64,000 bases of DNA, taken from assembly GCA_023374025.1 (NCBI GenBank), contig SIJG01000006.1, positions 3,297,691 to 3,361,690 on the forward strand, given 5' to 3'. The notes under the pieces were generated by a model, which made no database searches, was not told the DNA's origin, and saw nothing but the letters and a program-made list of their open reading frames with translations. Positions 1-12,036 of this stretch are shown piece after piece. Positions within the stretch are counted from its first letter, which is position 1; each line of letters begins with the position of its first letter. Made by a program: the position numbers and the translations under genes. The stretch is from Heterodera schachtii (Eukaryota; Nematoda; Chromadorea; Rhabditida; Heteroderidae).

Positions 1-189
1 CCAATGCAACCCGCACAGACAAAAGACCCGACTCCCGTCAACGAAAATGGGCCAGAACCGAAGGAGGCCAGTGAAGACACTTCAGAACCATCGCAAGTTG
101 ACAAAGCAATGCAAAACGAAATTGACAGAGCTCTCCTCCAAATTCAATCCTTTCATAAAGAACTCACCCATCTTGTCAAAAGAAAATAG
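1..189 (+). CDS. C-terminal part of an unidentified protein (5' end outside window)
   Basis: An open frame enters from the left edge (CCA, then ATG at 4-6) and ends at TAG 187-189. The 62 visible codons are far GC-richer than the flanking DNA and have a mixed, non-repetitive composition. A proline/glutamate/threonine-rich polar stretch is followed by a helix-prone end rich in Gln, Leu, Lys and His, closing in VKRK. I do not recognise the family. It may be the last exon of a host gene or the tail of a transposon ORF. The hairpin at 195-266 and the AATAAA at 435-440 are consistent with a 3' UTR. The ATG at 4 is probably internal rather than the true start. Confidence 0.5.
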   Translation, partial: PMQPAQTKDPTPVNENGPEPKEASEDTSEPSQVDKAMQNEIDRALLQIQSFHKELTHLVKRK

Positions 190-194
190 TTCTG

Positions 195-266
195 CAGACC
201 TCCAGCTATTTCTTTAAAATTCCTCAAAAACCAAATTTTCTCCAGTTTCCCTTTGCTGGAGGTCTG
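195..266 (+). other. Perfect 12-bp inverted repeat just after a stop codon
   Basis: CAGACCTCCAGC at 195-206 is the exact reverse complement of GCTGGAGGTCTG at 255-266, enclosing a 48-base A/T-rich loop. It starts six bases after the stop at 189 and so would lie in the 3' UTR of the upstream coding sequence. It could be an RNA hairpin (stability or 3'-end recognition in a retroelement) or just repeat debris. Confidence 0.6.
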
Positions 267-434
267 ACTTTTCTACTTTTCTCTTCCCCAATCCAAATTC
301 AATTGTCGTCTATCACTTTTACCCATTTGACCTCATTTGATATTTTCCTAATGTATTCATCTTTCGTCATTTTTTATCAACTATTTAAATCTAACGTGTA
401 AGTGGTCACCCCTTCGTTAGATATTTTATTTATT

Positions 435-440
435 AATAAA
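435..440 (+). terminator. Candidate polyadenylation signal AATAAA
   Basis: AATAAA lies about 245 bases after the stop codon at 189 and is followed by T-rich sequence. It is a plausible cleavage/polyadenylation signal for the transcript whose coding end is at 189. In DNA this A+T-rich the hexamer is common by chance, so support comes only from position. Confidence 0.3.
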
Positions 441-508
441 GTCGATTTGAATAATCTTTTAATACTTAAAGAATTTAAATTTATATAATATTAAATGCCT
501 TTTTATTA

Positions 509-560
509 AAATAAATTGAAATAATTAAGTCATCCAATGCAACAATGCGATAATTAAATA
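509..560. repeat. Dispersed repeat, copy 1 (partner at 42,189-42,240)
   Basis: About 50 bases beginning ATAAATTGAAATAATTAAGT and containing AACAATGCGA match 42,189-42,240 in the same orientation with scattered differences. The two copies are 42 kb apart, so this is an old interspersed repeat. Confidence 0.5.
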
Positions 561-848
561 TATTTAATACACCTTATTATAATATCTTCATTTAAAAACA
601 AGAATGCGCTTTATGTTAGTAAAAAACAGTTTTAATTTTGCTTAAAGAATTAATGGTTTCTCTTAAAATTAAGACAATATTACATGCTTAAGAAGCTGAG
701 TTTATAAAAAAGAAAAATTACTAAATCAATCCATTTATATATAAATGAAGCTCTATTGAATGCAGTAATATTATTGTATATGTTCTAAGAAAAAATTGCT
801 AAATATTAGTCAACTAATTGGAATAAACGAAACAAATATGGTTATAAA

Positions 849-1500
849 TAGAGAAAGGCAAAACAATTTATTTATTAGTTTATTCGGGCGAACAACCTTC
901 ACGTTGTTATTTAATTATTAACAATGTTCATTTTGGCAACAACGTATAAAACAACTTATTTTTAAAATTTCCTTCAATTTTTGAAAATTTATTTTAGCGG
1001 GAAATATCACTTGGGAGAGAGACACGGCAAAATGAGAGAGTGCTAAACTTTCAGTCCCAGTCATACAAAACCTTTTTGATAAATGAGGGTAGAGAAAATA
1101 ATTTTAAGAGAGAGTGCAATGGGGAGAAAGTTTAGTTCCCTTCTTCGCTGATTCTTTCGGTCATAAACGCAGAATTATCATTATGTTTCTATTGTCTCTA
1201 TGTCTTTGAATCTCTTCCGATAACCCTTTCTATTAAAATATTTTTTCTCTGTCTTCTTCATCAAAAATGTTTCGTATGACTGGGACTGAAAGTTCAGCAC
1301 TCTCTCATTTTGCCTTATCTCTCTTCCAAGTGATATTTCCCGCTAAAATAAATTTTTAAAAATTGACCGAAATTTTAAAAATAAGTTGTTTTATACGTTG
1401 TTGGCAAAATGAACATTGTTAATAATTAAATAACAATCTAAATGTTGATCTCCGATGAAACAATATTTTTCTTAACAAAAAGTTGTTTTGTCTTTCTCTA
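849..1500. mobile_element. Non-autonomous hAT-type element with 177-bp internal arms
   Basis: The element begins TAGAGAAAGGCAAAACA and ends with the inverse TGTTTTGTCTTTCTCTA. It is flanked by the identical 8-bp duplication GTTATAAA at 841-848 and 1501-1508, which fits the hAT target pattern nTnnnnAn. Inside, bases 904-1080 and 1260-1436 form a gap-free inverted repeat of 177 bp per arm that looks well over 90% identical, around a 179-bp centre. No transposase is encoded in 652 bp, so it must move in trans. TIR start, TSD length and TSD pattern agree with hAT; the long arms make it a fold-back style MITE. Confidence 0.85.
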
Positions 1501-1508
1501 GTTATAAA

Positions 1509-3420
1509 TATTATGATTCTAATTAAAAACGAAAACATATTAACAAATTTAAATTCATCTAATCTTTTAGATACACAAATACAAAAAACTTACGATTGAA
1601 AATTAACATGAATGATTATTAAAAAAATTCATTATAATAGAAGAAATATTGTTATAAAAAATCAAATTTTGCAAAGAAACAAAAAAATTTTGGGGATGAA
1701 TTTTTGAGAAAATTTTACCATTTCTTAGGGATGTATAAATATATTTTCAATAAAAAGTTAAGAAAAATTAATATCAAAAAAATCAAATAAACCAAATTTT
1801 ATTTAAAAAGTTGAAATATTAGGTTAATATTAATAAAATGTAAAAGGATCCAAGATACAAAAAATAGAACTTAGGAAATTTCTGAATCTGATATCAATTG
1901 ATACAGATAAATTAGTAGGTATGCAATTTTTCGCTTCTAAAACCGCCAAAATTGGTAATTTTAGGTTCTAAAAAACGCCAAAAATAGGAACTAAAAATGG
2001 AAATTAGGCTCTAAAAAATCTCATTTTCTGGGTGTAAATTGACAAAATTTAGTTCAAAAAATAACAAAATTTAAACCAAATTAGTATTGAGATTATATTA
2101 ATTATTTATTATGAGTATATTTTTTGTAATTTTTAAATAATAATTTCACTATAAATGATTTATTTTCTATTCCTTTTAGTAAAAAAATCGTTTTATAGGT
2201 AAATTTGATCAATATCACTTTAGGAATTCATGAAATAAATGGAATTTTGTTCGTCTATATATTTGTTAAAAAATTTATCAATTGCTGCAGCTCTCTTCCA
2301 TGATAGTGATGCAAGAATTGATTTATTTTAAGTTTTGAGTAAATTTTAAACAAGAACATTTATATTTTAATTATAAAATCAGTCTGGTGATTTTAATTAT
2401 TAAAATAATTAAATCTGCTCATTACTTTTTCAAAATAAATAAAAGATTAATCATTTTTTCTTAAATTGTCATTTTAAAACATGATATTATGATATGATAT
2501 AAAAATTTTTTCATGTAATACAAAAATTTATTTGTTACTAATTAAACCAAAAATTTTTTGTAATATGCATAAATAAAAAACCTTTCAATTTTTTATTTCG
2601 TTTAATGCTTTAATAAAATAAAATTTTTAGAAATTATAATTGCTTTTTTATGTCTAACAAAAGTTTAAAAAATTTAATAATTTAATAATTTTCATTTTTA
2701 ATTTGTTTTAAATAATTATTATCAAGAAAATAGCATTGATTAGGAAAAACAAATAATTTTGTCGAAATCTTTGTTTGTTTGTTTGTAGAAGTTTATTATT
2801 AAATTACTTTTTTTATAATCCCATTTATTTGCTGAATTTTCGTTTTTTGGGGAAACCGATAAGCAACCCTGCAAATTTTGCTTGAGAAAAATATACATAT
2901 TCAGCAACATTTTAAGAAATCTTGAAATAAAAACTTAAGTGTTTTCTATGAAATTATCATAAAATTCGATTTAATAAAAATCTTATTTCAAAATCATATA
3001 TTATGTCTGACGATTGATTTTCGTGGTAGATAGTTTCTGATTTGATTCCAACGTCACTTGAATGCGATTCACATGAGCACCTGTCAGATTGGGTCGATCT
3101 TTGAATTTTATTATATTCAGTTTCAATGCTGATTTAATTGCTATTTAATGTAATGATTAATTCTAAGAATGTAATATTTAAACAAATATTTTTAATATTA
3201 TAAGTTTTAGTTTATTTGACCCATTTCATTTGTTTATGTAAAATTATTTCATTAAAATTTTATTTCAGCACAATTTAAATTTGGCGTCAACACAAATTTA
3301 TTATCGAATCTTTTAAAATTAAGGGCTCTTTTAACTTTCAAGTTATTCTTTTTTATTTTTTTTATGTCTTTTTAAATTAATAAATTTTTTATGTTTTCAT
3401 TATTATTTAACATGTAAAAA
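1509..3420. other. A+T desert; A-rich to about 2,050, then T-rich
   Basis: No convincing gene was found. A GC-richer pocket at 3,005-3,108 is open on both strands, so no coding strand can be chosen. A shorter pocket at 2,281-2,320 resembles one at 3,437-3,470. A TTTG run of about four units lies near 2,772. Strand composition flips from A-rich to T-rich near 2,050. Confidence 0.5.
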
Positions 3421-4150
3421 TTCATTCACGTAAAAAATTGCTCTCGTTCCTGATAATGACGCAAGGTCAGTTCATTCTTTTCATGACGTTGTTGCAAGCT
3501 CAACCCCACAGAGTATGAACGTGAAATTTGTAATATTTTTAGCTATTCTTTATGATAAATTTTGATTGCTTTAATTATTTTTTGTTTTTATATAGTCAGG
3601 CCTTACTGACCTTATTTAATTAAAGTAATTGTTTCTCGAGTTATCATTTTTAATTCTATAGCATAAAATATTTTGATAAATTCAAATTAGGATTTCATAT
3701 TAACATGATTAACCTATTATAAAATACTTTATTTAACAATGATTCGTCTTTCCCAATGACAACAGTTTAGTTTCTTTTACATGTTATAAGCAGAATTTGC
3801 CCAATTTAATTTATTTAATTTGGTACCTTTTATTCAAGCTTTATTTTATCTTGTGTTGGACGTCGTTAAAAGATGATGCTTAATTGAACTTTTTGGTTTT
3901 ATTGTATGATAATTAATGTTTTATTTAACCTAATATAAATTATATATTTTTATATTTTTTTAGCATAACAGCCCTTTGATGCAGCTCACCACAATTTTGA
4001 ACATAGTAATATTTTTATTCGGATTTCAAATAAAAATTCTTTTTTTTGATAAATAATTTCAATTCTGTTTTATAGTTGTATCTAATTGTAGTGCGGGCTC
4101 TCAAAGTGCCTGGGAGGCAGAGAGTTTTAGAACAAATCAAAGACAATTTA
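3421..4150 (+). other. Cluster of exon-like GC pockets in T-rich DNA
   Basis: Three pockets have splice-like edges on the + strand. At 3,421-3,514 a frame with internal ATGs reads into CCCCACAGA followed by GTATGA, a usable 5' splice site. At about 3,962 a long T-tract ending TTTTTTTAG precedes a short open stretch that meets GTAATA near 4,004. At 4,074 the acceptor-like TTCTGTTTTATAG precedes a pocket containing CGGGCTCTCAAAG and an open frame to about 4,190. No family is recognisable and short GC pockets are often open by chance, so these are candidates only. Confidence 0.2.
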
Positions 4151-5079
4151 TTAATACAAAAAATATCTATATTAAATTATTTATAAATAAGTAGACTAAT
4201 GTAACTGAAAACAGTTACAATCCACCAGGTAGCTTGATCTAAACATGGATTATTATCAAATGAAATTATTTATCCGACATACTTTATCAGACATTTATTT
4301 AATACTCTAATCTACAAATTAGAAGGAGGAAAATAAAATCTTTAAGGAATCACAAAACAAAGCCCAAAAAAGTAACAAGACAGGCGCCCAATTTTGTAAA
4401 GGCTTGCTGTTTCAGAAATAAGATAAAATTCAAAATGGAAATAAAACAATTTTAAAAATTTGAGAATTCCAACCAAGAAAGAAATAAAATAATAATAAAT
4501 TTTTAAATGTTATATTATAAAACTAGAAATAATCGATATAAAAATATACTAAATATTGAAATATCAAAAATCCATAATATAAATTATTTCTTTAGAAGAA
4601 ATTAAATGTTGGTGGCACATCGACAAAGTTACTTCAATCCTAAAATAGATAAAGGGAATTATTAGTTTATTAGAAAATTAGCCAATAATTGAACCAAAAT
4701 GAATCTAAAGAAAAAAATAAATATATAAAAATTTTCGTGTCAACGAACCACATTCCAAATAATGAGATTTGGATTGCGATAGTAAATAAAATTTACACAT
4801 AAATAAATTAAACAAAAATCTTATTATAAACAAAAATATAAACTATTTTAGATCTTTGCTATAAAATAAAACTCAAAAGTAACTTAATTTATTACAAATA
4901 TTAATTTTTTATTATCCAAACTGAATCGCACACCGCTTTTAGGTAAGATCTATTACGCCATGCTTGATATTATATGCAAATATGAAGACAAATAAATAAA
5001 TACTAATGATTTATTAAATTACCAATTAATTTTATTTTTATTCAAAGAAATGCATTTAAACGAAGTAATAAATTGTCTT

Positions 5080-5180
5080 TAAAAATTCAAAAATTAAGAT
5101 ACCTTTAAAAAATCCACCTTGTTTATGTCAATTAATTTAATGAATTTATATTAAATTGGTTTTAGTTATAAAAATCATCC
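5080..5180. repeat. Old dispersed repeat, partner at 12,868-12,965
   Basis: The block around ACCTTGTTTATGTCAAT at 5,118 and the A+T sequence after it resembles 12,904 onward (ACCTTGTTGATGTCAAT), in the same orientation with many differences. It suggests the desert is partly built from ancient repeat copies. Confidence 0.4.
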
Positions 5181-5685
5181 AAAAATCGTATGATGAAGTT
5201 TTATTATTATAATTATTACGAAAAATTGTATTTTCATCAGGCTCCGTATAAGACAAATTTATTTTTCTAATTAAAATAATTAAGACTTGCATAATGGAGT
5301 TGTTCTCATATTATAACAAATTACTTTTTAATCACTCGACCCAATATACTGGATAAAATCAGAAAAAATAAATGCGTAGTGATTGATATCAGCGAAAATT
5401 ACCAAGGTAATTAATTTAGATTGTGTTTATTTAATCTTTTCAAAAATATGTACGTATATATAGACAATTAATATCGCAGTTGTTTGCGATAAAACGAATT
5501 TCATGACTTAAAAAATAATAATTTTTAAATGAAACCAAAAAATGTTATTGATTTATTTTGTTTGACAAGTCAATAATTTAAATCTCACCATTAATCAAAC
5601 CAATAAGGTATTGAATGATTATAATTACATCATTAATTTATATTCTACTGATGCCGAGATTGTACATTCTTTAATAGGCAAATAA

Positions 5686-5912
5686 ATTAGTAATTTAAAA
5701 ATATTTTTTAAAAGTTATGAAGAAGAAATATCCGAATATAACGGATTTTATTTAAAAAGAAGAAACGCGAATTTTTTAATGAATATTTGCAAGAAAAAAC
5801 TCATGGATGTTGAAAGATGCTATAATAATACACTAAAATTTCTCTCAGTGCCAAAAACTTTCTCCGTCGAAAATTCAATTGAACCATCCGCCATACAACG
5901 GGAAATTTCCTG
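5686..5912 (+). CDS. Exon-like open stretch, unidentified
   Basis: An open frame of about 75 codons begins after a stop at 5,683-5,685. It contains a pocket (5,815-5,910) richer in G+C and in varied residues than the desert. The deduced peptide passes from a Glu/Tyr-rich start through a Lys/Arg stretch to KLMDVERCYNNTLKF and then SVENSIEPSAIQREIS. It meets GTAAAA at about 5,912, a plausible 5' splice site; without splicing the frame continues to TAG at 5,941-5,943. No good acceptor is evident and I cannot name a domain. It may be an exon, a relic or chance. Confidence 0.25.
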
Positions 5913-7945
5913 TAAAATGTTTATTATTTCAAATAATAAGTAGACATTAATGTAGCATCAACAATTCTGGATAATACAGGGCCATCATCTTCATTACTTA
6001 TTTAAAAACACATATAGCATAAACTTAATAATTAACACATTTAATTATGTATTTTATATATTTTGTATAGCGAAATAATAACAAAATGAAAAGATACAAA
6101 TGTTATTTGTAAAAAATATATAGCCTATGAATTAAAAATATAAATAAAATGCCTATCACATAAAAAAATCATTTCCCTCTTCGTTCACGCGATATATAAA
6201 TTTGTAAAAATAAAAAATAGATAACATTAAAAATATAATAATTATTACATGCGTAAAAAATTAATTGATATATGCAACAATTTATTTTACAGGAATAAAA
6301 TCTATTATTAAGGGAAAAATTTTAAGTCAGACATGAATGATTTTGATATCATGAAGATCTCATGAATTAAGTAATAATTAAAAGAAGGAAAATAAATAAA
6401 AATCAAAAAAATTTAAATAAAATTTAAAAATAAAAAGAAAAAAGAAGAAAAGAATAAAGTCAGTTTAAAATTTTTTATAAATTAATAGATAATTGGTTTT
6501 AAAGCAATTAATAACTTGTGAGAAAAGTTAATAAAATTCTTTATCTGCCCAAAATTTAAACGGTTTTGAAAGTCCCGAGTAAGTAACGAGAACGAGCAAA
6601 ATAAAATATTAAAAACAAAAAAAAAAGTAAAAAATTAAAGAATTGTCCAAACGGCGAGCATTCTCTAAATTTAGAGATTCTTGGTTATTAGAAAACCGAG
6701 CAATAAAGTCACCCGAAATGTGATTGGGATTATTGCAAGAATGAAACAATTGAAATAATTGAATAATAAATTCAAAAATTATAACGATAAAAAGAGAAAA
6801 TAAAATGAAAATCACTAATGAATTGAATATTTACTTTCTTTTCAGTTGTTTTTAATGGATAATAGAAATTTAAAAATTAAAACAAGTAGCTAAAGTAATT
6901 TTAAAAAATCAGGCCTTAAAAAGATGTAATAATAAACCAAGTTTAATGTTAATCGAGCAAAATTAATATGAAAGAATTTAAAAAAGGTTCAATTAAATTA
7001 TTTAAAAAATACTTATCAAATATAGAATTTAGTAATTGAAAAAAATCGAAAGGTATAAAAAAAATATAAAAATGATCTGTATAATTTTTAATTTAATCAA
7101 ATTTAAATGACGAATTAAAAATAATTCATTGATATTCAATAAAAGCCTATATTATATTGAATTAAATGAAATATAGGCGAATTTTAATACATTTAATTTC
7201 ATGATTTATCTAACTTTTGATTACTATAAATTTTACATATTGTAATTAAATAATTAATGGAAATTAAGAAGCAAAAAAATAAGGAAAAAACTTCAAAAAG
7301 AGTGTTGCAAAAACCAAGTAAATACTACGACGTTACAAGAGAAAAGAAGACAAAATATTTATTAAAGTAGAAAAACAATGTAATATTTCAATATAATAAT
7401 TTTTCAAATTTACTTTAAAAAATATATAATATTTCAAAAGTAATATAGACAGTTAAAAAATTCCTATAAATTTTATTAACATAAATATGTTCAAGCGCTT
7501 ATAAGCACTCTGTTTAATTATTTGTAGTGTGCCTAATTTCCGATTACTATCATAATAATAGGTATACAAAATACGATATTTTTGTAAAAAAAATTATTGT
7601 TTATGATATTTAAATTAATTAGCGATAATATATATTTTTAAAATAAAAACAAAATCTTTTAAAATAAATTAATTAAATAAAGCAAAGCAAGAAAAACAAG
7701 AATATTTAAATTAGATTTGCTTTTTTCTCAACAATTGTAAAAAAGATTTTCATATTTTTGTCAGCAATAATTTTGATCATTTTAATCGATAAAATATATG
7801 TTTTATAAATTTCACATAATTTTGATTTAGTTTTTTTAAAAAAAACTAAGTCTATCAAATAAACATGGTTTTGTTCTGGAGGAAAATTAATAACAAATTA
7901 TATGTTTCTATTAAATAATAATTAAATTAATATAATTTAATTTCA

Positions 7946-8809
7946 TTCTAATAAAATTAATTTTCTTTTAATGTTTTTTGTTTTTTAAACTTTATTAAAA
8001 TTTATTATTTTATTATATTGGATAAAGCAAATTCATTTTATTAAGTAATTTTTATTTTTTTATGTAATATTATTTGAATTTTAAAGCTAAATCATTTTTA
8101 TTACATTTACTTATAAATACAGTTATATAATTAATTTTTTAATTTATTTAAAAGATATTATTAAGTACTTTAAAAAATATATATTAATAATTTTAAGCCT
8201 AAATCCAATATTTAGTAATTAATTTTTAAGATAAACTTTGATAAAAATTCTGTTTGAATTATTAACCTTCTCAAAATTTAAATGAAATGAAGGCAAATAA
8301 TTAATATCATTTTATTTTAAAAATCAATATTATATTATAAATTTATTCTATATGTTTATTTTTTTATACTTCTGTAAGCAATACATAAATGAATGACAAA
8401 ATTTAAAATAAATAATTATTTTTTCCATTCATTAATTCATTTAAAAATAAAATTGCTTATAAGACCTCTGATTTTTGGTTAATTTATTTTTATTTGGGAG
8501 CTAAATTAGTTTTCAATTATTATAAAATCGTCGTTGTTTTTTTAAATGATTTATTAGATAATTTCATAATTTTAGCAAGCAATCTATATTTGCTTTAAAT
8601 CTAACAGATATTGTCTCAATGTCAATTTATATTAATTTTCTTAGCAAGAAAAAATATATATAATTACCGTTTTTATAGTATATATTAATTAAAATGTAAA
8701 TTTTTCAATGCTTCTGCATTAATTTTTATGACTTATTTGACCATCTTTTATTTTATTGTTCATTTTATCATCTTAATAATTTTAATTTTTTTTTATACAA
8801 TTAACGGGT
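7946..8809 (+). repeat. Left arm of an 864-bp near-perfect inverted repeat
   Basis: This segment is the reverse complement of 11,173-12,036 over its full 864 bases with no gaps. By eye the only difference is at 8,510 (T) against 11,472 (C). The arm is T-rich although most surrounding DNA is A-rich, so it looks like the inverted copy and the right arm looks native. Arm ends show no clear terminal motif or target-site duplication. Confidence 0.9.
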
Positions 8810-11172
8810 AATTCATCACCCTCAACAAACCTAATTATAAGAATCTAACGAAAATATTGAGACAATTATCTTTAAATTTTAAGAATTTACGAAAATTCTT
8901 TCTGAAACAATTACACTTAATATTGGAGTTTATCGATAAATATTTAAACTATCTAATAATTATAGCTAAATAATAAAAATTATATTATAAAAATATTAAA
9001 CTCACAAAAACAACTAGCTTTTGTATGAAATTTTATAAATATAAATATAGTTTAATACAATTAGACAACATAGGGTAAAAGTACAAAAAACAAAAAAAGC
9101 ATGATAATTGTGATAATAAAAAACACAATATTAAATAAACTTTAAAGAAATACTAAAATAAAGAAATTACGTTATAGGTGCTAAATCAACTACAGCGAAT
9201 AAACATTGGCACAAAATTTTTTCTAAAATAATAAGAACATTATGTAATAAATAATTTCTGAGTATTTAAATTAATCTGGGCAAAGGTCGACCGAAAAAAC
9301 TAAAATTTTCATGGCATGGATACAATAGAAATAATTGGTTAAAAATACATTCTATAATATTAAATAATTATTCATTAATTATTTACATTTCGGTGTTAAA
9401 GTAAATATTTATTACTTTCCATTTAAAATTAAGGTAAAGAGGCTTAAAACGGGTAAGGAACAAATAAATTCATTTACATATTTAATCAAATAAAATAAAA
9501 ATAAATAAAAATCTAATTAAATGTAAAGAATTAAAAGAATCGATTGGAATGAACCAAAATTAATTGTATTATGCTTCTCAGCCTATGTATTATGTCCAAC
9601 TTTTTTAACATCCAAACTTTATTTATTGGTAAAAAATTAGAGAAAAGAGAAAGGAATAAAATTATAGTGTAATTATATTATTTATTGTTATTTATCATAC
9701 TTTTAAATAAAAAATTTAGTCAAGTGCAAGATTTAATATCGATAATTTAAATTACGAATAACAATAATTATGACAAAACTCAATCAAGAGAAAAAAATTT
9801 ACTGAATACCCTCATGAATATCAAAGTATCTAATTTTATGCGAGAAATAATTTTAAAGAAACCGGAGTAACAATTATTTTAAATTCAGGTTTTCTTCATT
9901 ATAAAGATCAAAGAAGAAAAATTATAAAAAACATTATTTTAAATATCATTATGTCATTCTTAAAGATAACATTTATAAAAATTAAGTGAAATAAAGGAAA
10001 GCTTCCGAATAAAAATAAATTACTTATTATTTTGTTAAGGAGCACCATCGGAAAACGACATTCTATAAAATATTTGTATATTAAACATTAAACCAATTTA
10101 AATAGTTGAACGAATCTCGATCCGTTTGACATGAAAGTAAAAGAAAAAGAAATATTACTATTCTAAATTTAAAAAGAAATAAAAATAAATTAATAAATTA
10201 AATATAAATCATAATCAAAAAATACAATATAACTGTATGCGAATAAAATTATCAAACATATTTAATTATGTATTTAATAAATTTATAATTTGATGCGAAA
10301 AAATCATTCTCAGTAATTGATTAAATTCAAATAATCAAAATAAAATAATAACAATTTGAATTTTGATTGAAAACAACCCAAAATAGAAAAAAGAAACATC
10401 TATCTTACAATAATGAATGATAGATATGCAAAAAATATATATATAATTAAAATTGAAATAGGAAAAAATATCTACAGTTATTTTGTTATAAGAGAATAAG
10501 TAATATATAAGTATATATAAATATTTGATTTTGTTTGAAAACGAAAAATATTTAAAAAAAAAAAATATTTTTAAATATTATACGAGATGAAAAATTTAGC
10601 CAAATATATTAATTTAAAAGCAGTAATAACGAGAACTAAATTTAATTTTCCATATAAAAATAAAATTTTAGTCAAAAGTAACAGAATGCAATATAATTAA
10701 GTGTTGCTTCAGTGCGAGTTGCTTTAAAAATATAAATAAATATACCAAAAATCAAAAAACAAGGAAAAAAGAATACCTTTGAGGTGGAGACTATCAAAAT
10801 TAGTTACTTTTCAGAATTTAAATTTTAAAATATCATTAATTTAAATACAAATCATAAACACATATAAAAACCTAAAATATTTACATAATTTGAAAAAAAA
10901 TGTTCATAAACATAACTTACATAGTTACCAACAATAAATGTGTAAAATTGGCCAATACTAAAAACTATAAAATGATGAAATTTACAAAATAGAAATAATA
11001 ATTTCAAATCTAACTTATAAATTCGGAAAGCTGGTTTATTAACATGCACATGGACTGATTTATAGAAATAAAGGTATGGGCAAGGAATTAATTAGATAAT
11101 TTATTGAGAATAAAATAATTTTGTATTAATAATTAATGAAAACAATGGAAAATCGTATAATAAAAGAATAGA
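8810..11172. other. 2,363-bp spacer between palindrome arms
   Basis: A-rich unique-looking sequence without a convincing gene. A small frame on the minus strand at 10,852-11,049 encodes a low-complexity Phe/Tyr/Ile-rich peptide typical of chance translation of A+T-rich DNA. Strand skew changes exactly at the inner end of the left arm. Confidence 0.5.
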
Positions 11173-12036
11173 ACCCGTTAATTGTATAAAAAAAAATTAA
11201 AATTATTAAGATGATAAAATGAACAATAAAATAAAAGATGGTCAAATAAGTCATAAAAATTAATGCAGAAGCATTGAAAAATTTACATTTTAATTAATAT
11301 ATACTATAAAAACGGTAATTATATATATTTTTTCTTGCTAAGAAAATTAATATAAATTGACATTGAGACAATATCTGTTAGATTTAAAGCAAATATAGAT
11401 TGCTTGCTAAAATTATGAAATTATCTAATAAATCATTTAAAAAAACAACGACGATTTTATAATAATTGAAACCTAATTTAGCTCCCAAATAAAAATAAAT
11501 TAACCAAAAATCAGAGGTCTTATAAGCAATTTTATTTTTAAATGAATTAATGAATGGAAAAAATAATTATTTATTTTAAATTTTGTCATTCATTTATGTA
11601 TTGCTTACAGAAGTATAAAAAAATAAACATATAGAATAAATTTATAATATAATATTGATTTTTAAAATAAAATGATATTAATTATTTGCCTTCATTTCAT
11701 TTAAATTTTGAGAAGGTTAATAATTCAAACAGAATTTTTATCAAAGTTTATCTTAAAAATTAATTACTAAATATTGGATTTAGGCTTAAAATTATTAATA
11801 TATATTTTTTAAAGTACTTAATAATATCTTTTAAATAAATTAAAAAATTAATTATATAACTGTATTTATAAGTAAATGTAATAAAAATGATTTAGCTTTA
11901 AAATTCAAATAATATTACATAAAAAAATAAAAATTACTTAATAAAATGAATTTGCTTTATCCAATATAATAAAATAATAAATTTTAATAAAGTTTAAAAA
12001 ACAAAAAACATTAAAAGAAAATTAATTTTATTAGAA
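11173..12036 (-). repeat. Right arm of the 864-bp near-perfect inverted repeat
   Basis: Reverse complement of 7,946-8,809; paired positions sum to 19,982 throughout, which shows there are no indels. The inner end reads ACCCGTTAATTGTATA and the outer end ATTTTATTAGAA. Its A-rich composition matches its neighbourhood. No protein is encoded in the arm. Confidence 0.9.

Larger units (their letters stand above)
4151..7945. other. A-rich A+T desert with one coding-like pocket and an old repeat
   Basis: The + strand becomes strongly A-rich just after 4,100. Contents are low-complexity A+T sequence, a pocket at 4,918-4,970 containing TTTTAG followed by GTAAGA, the coding-like stretch 5,686-5,912 listed separately, and a repeat at 5,041-5,180 related to 12,841-12,965. 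No RNA gene or complete protein gene is seen. Confidence 0.45.
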
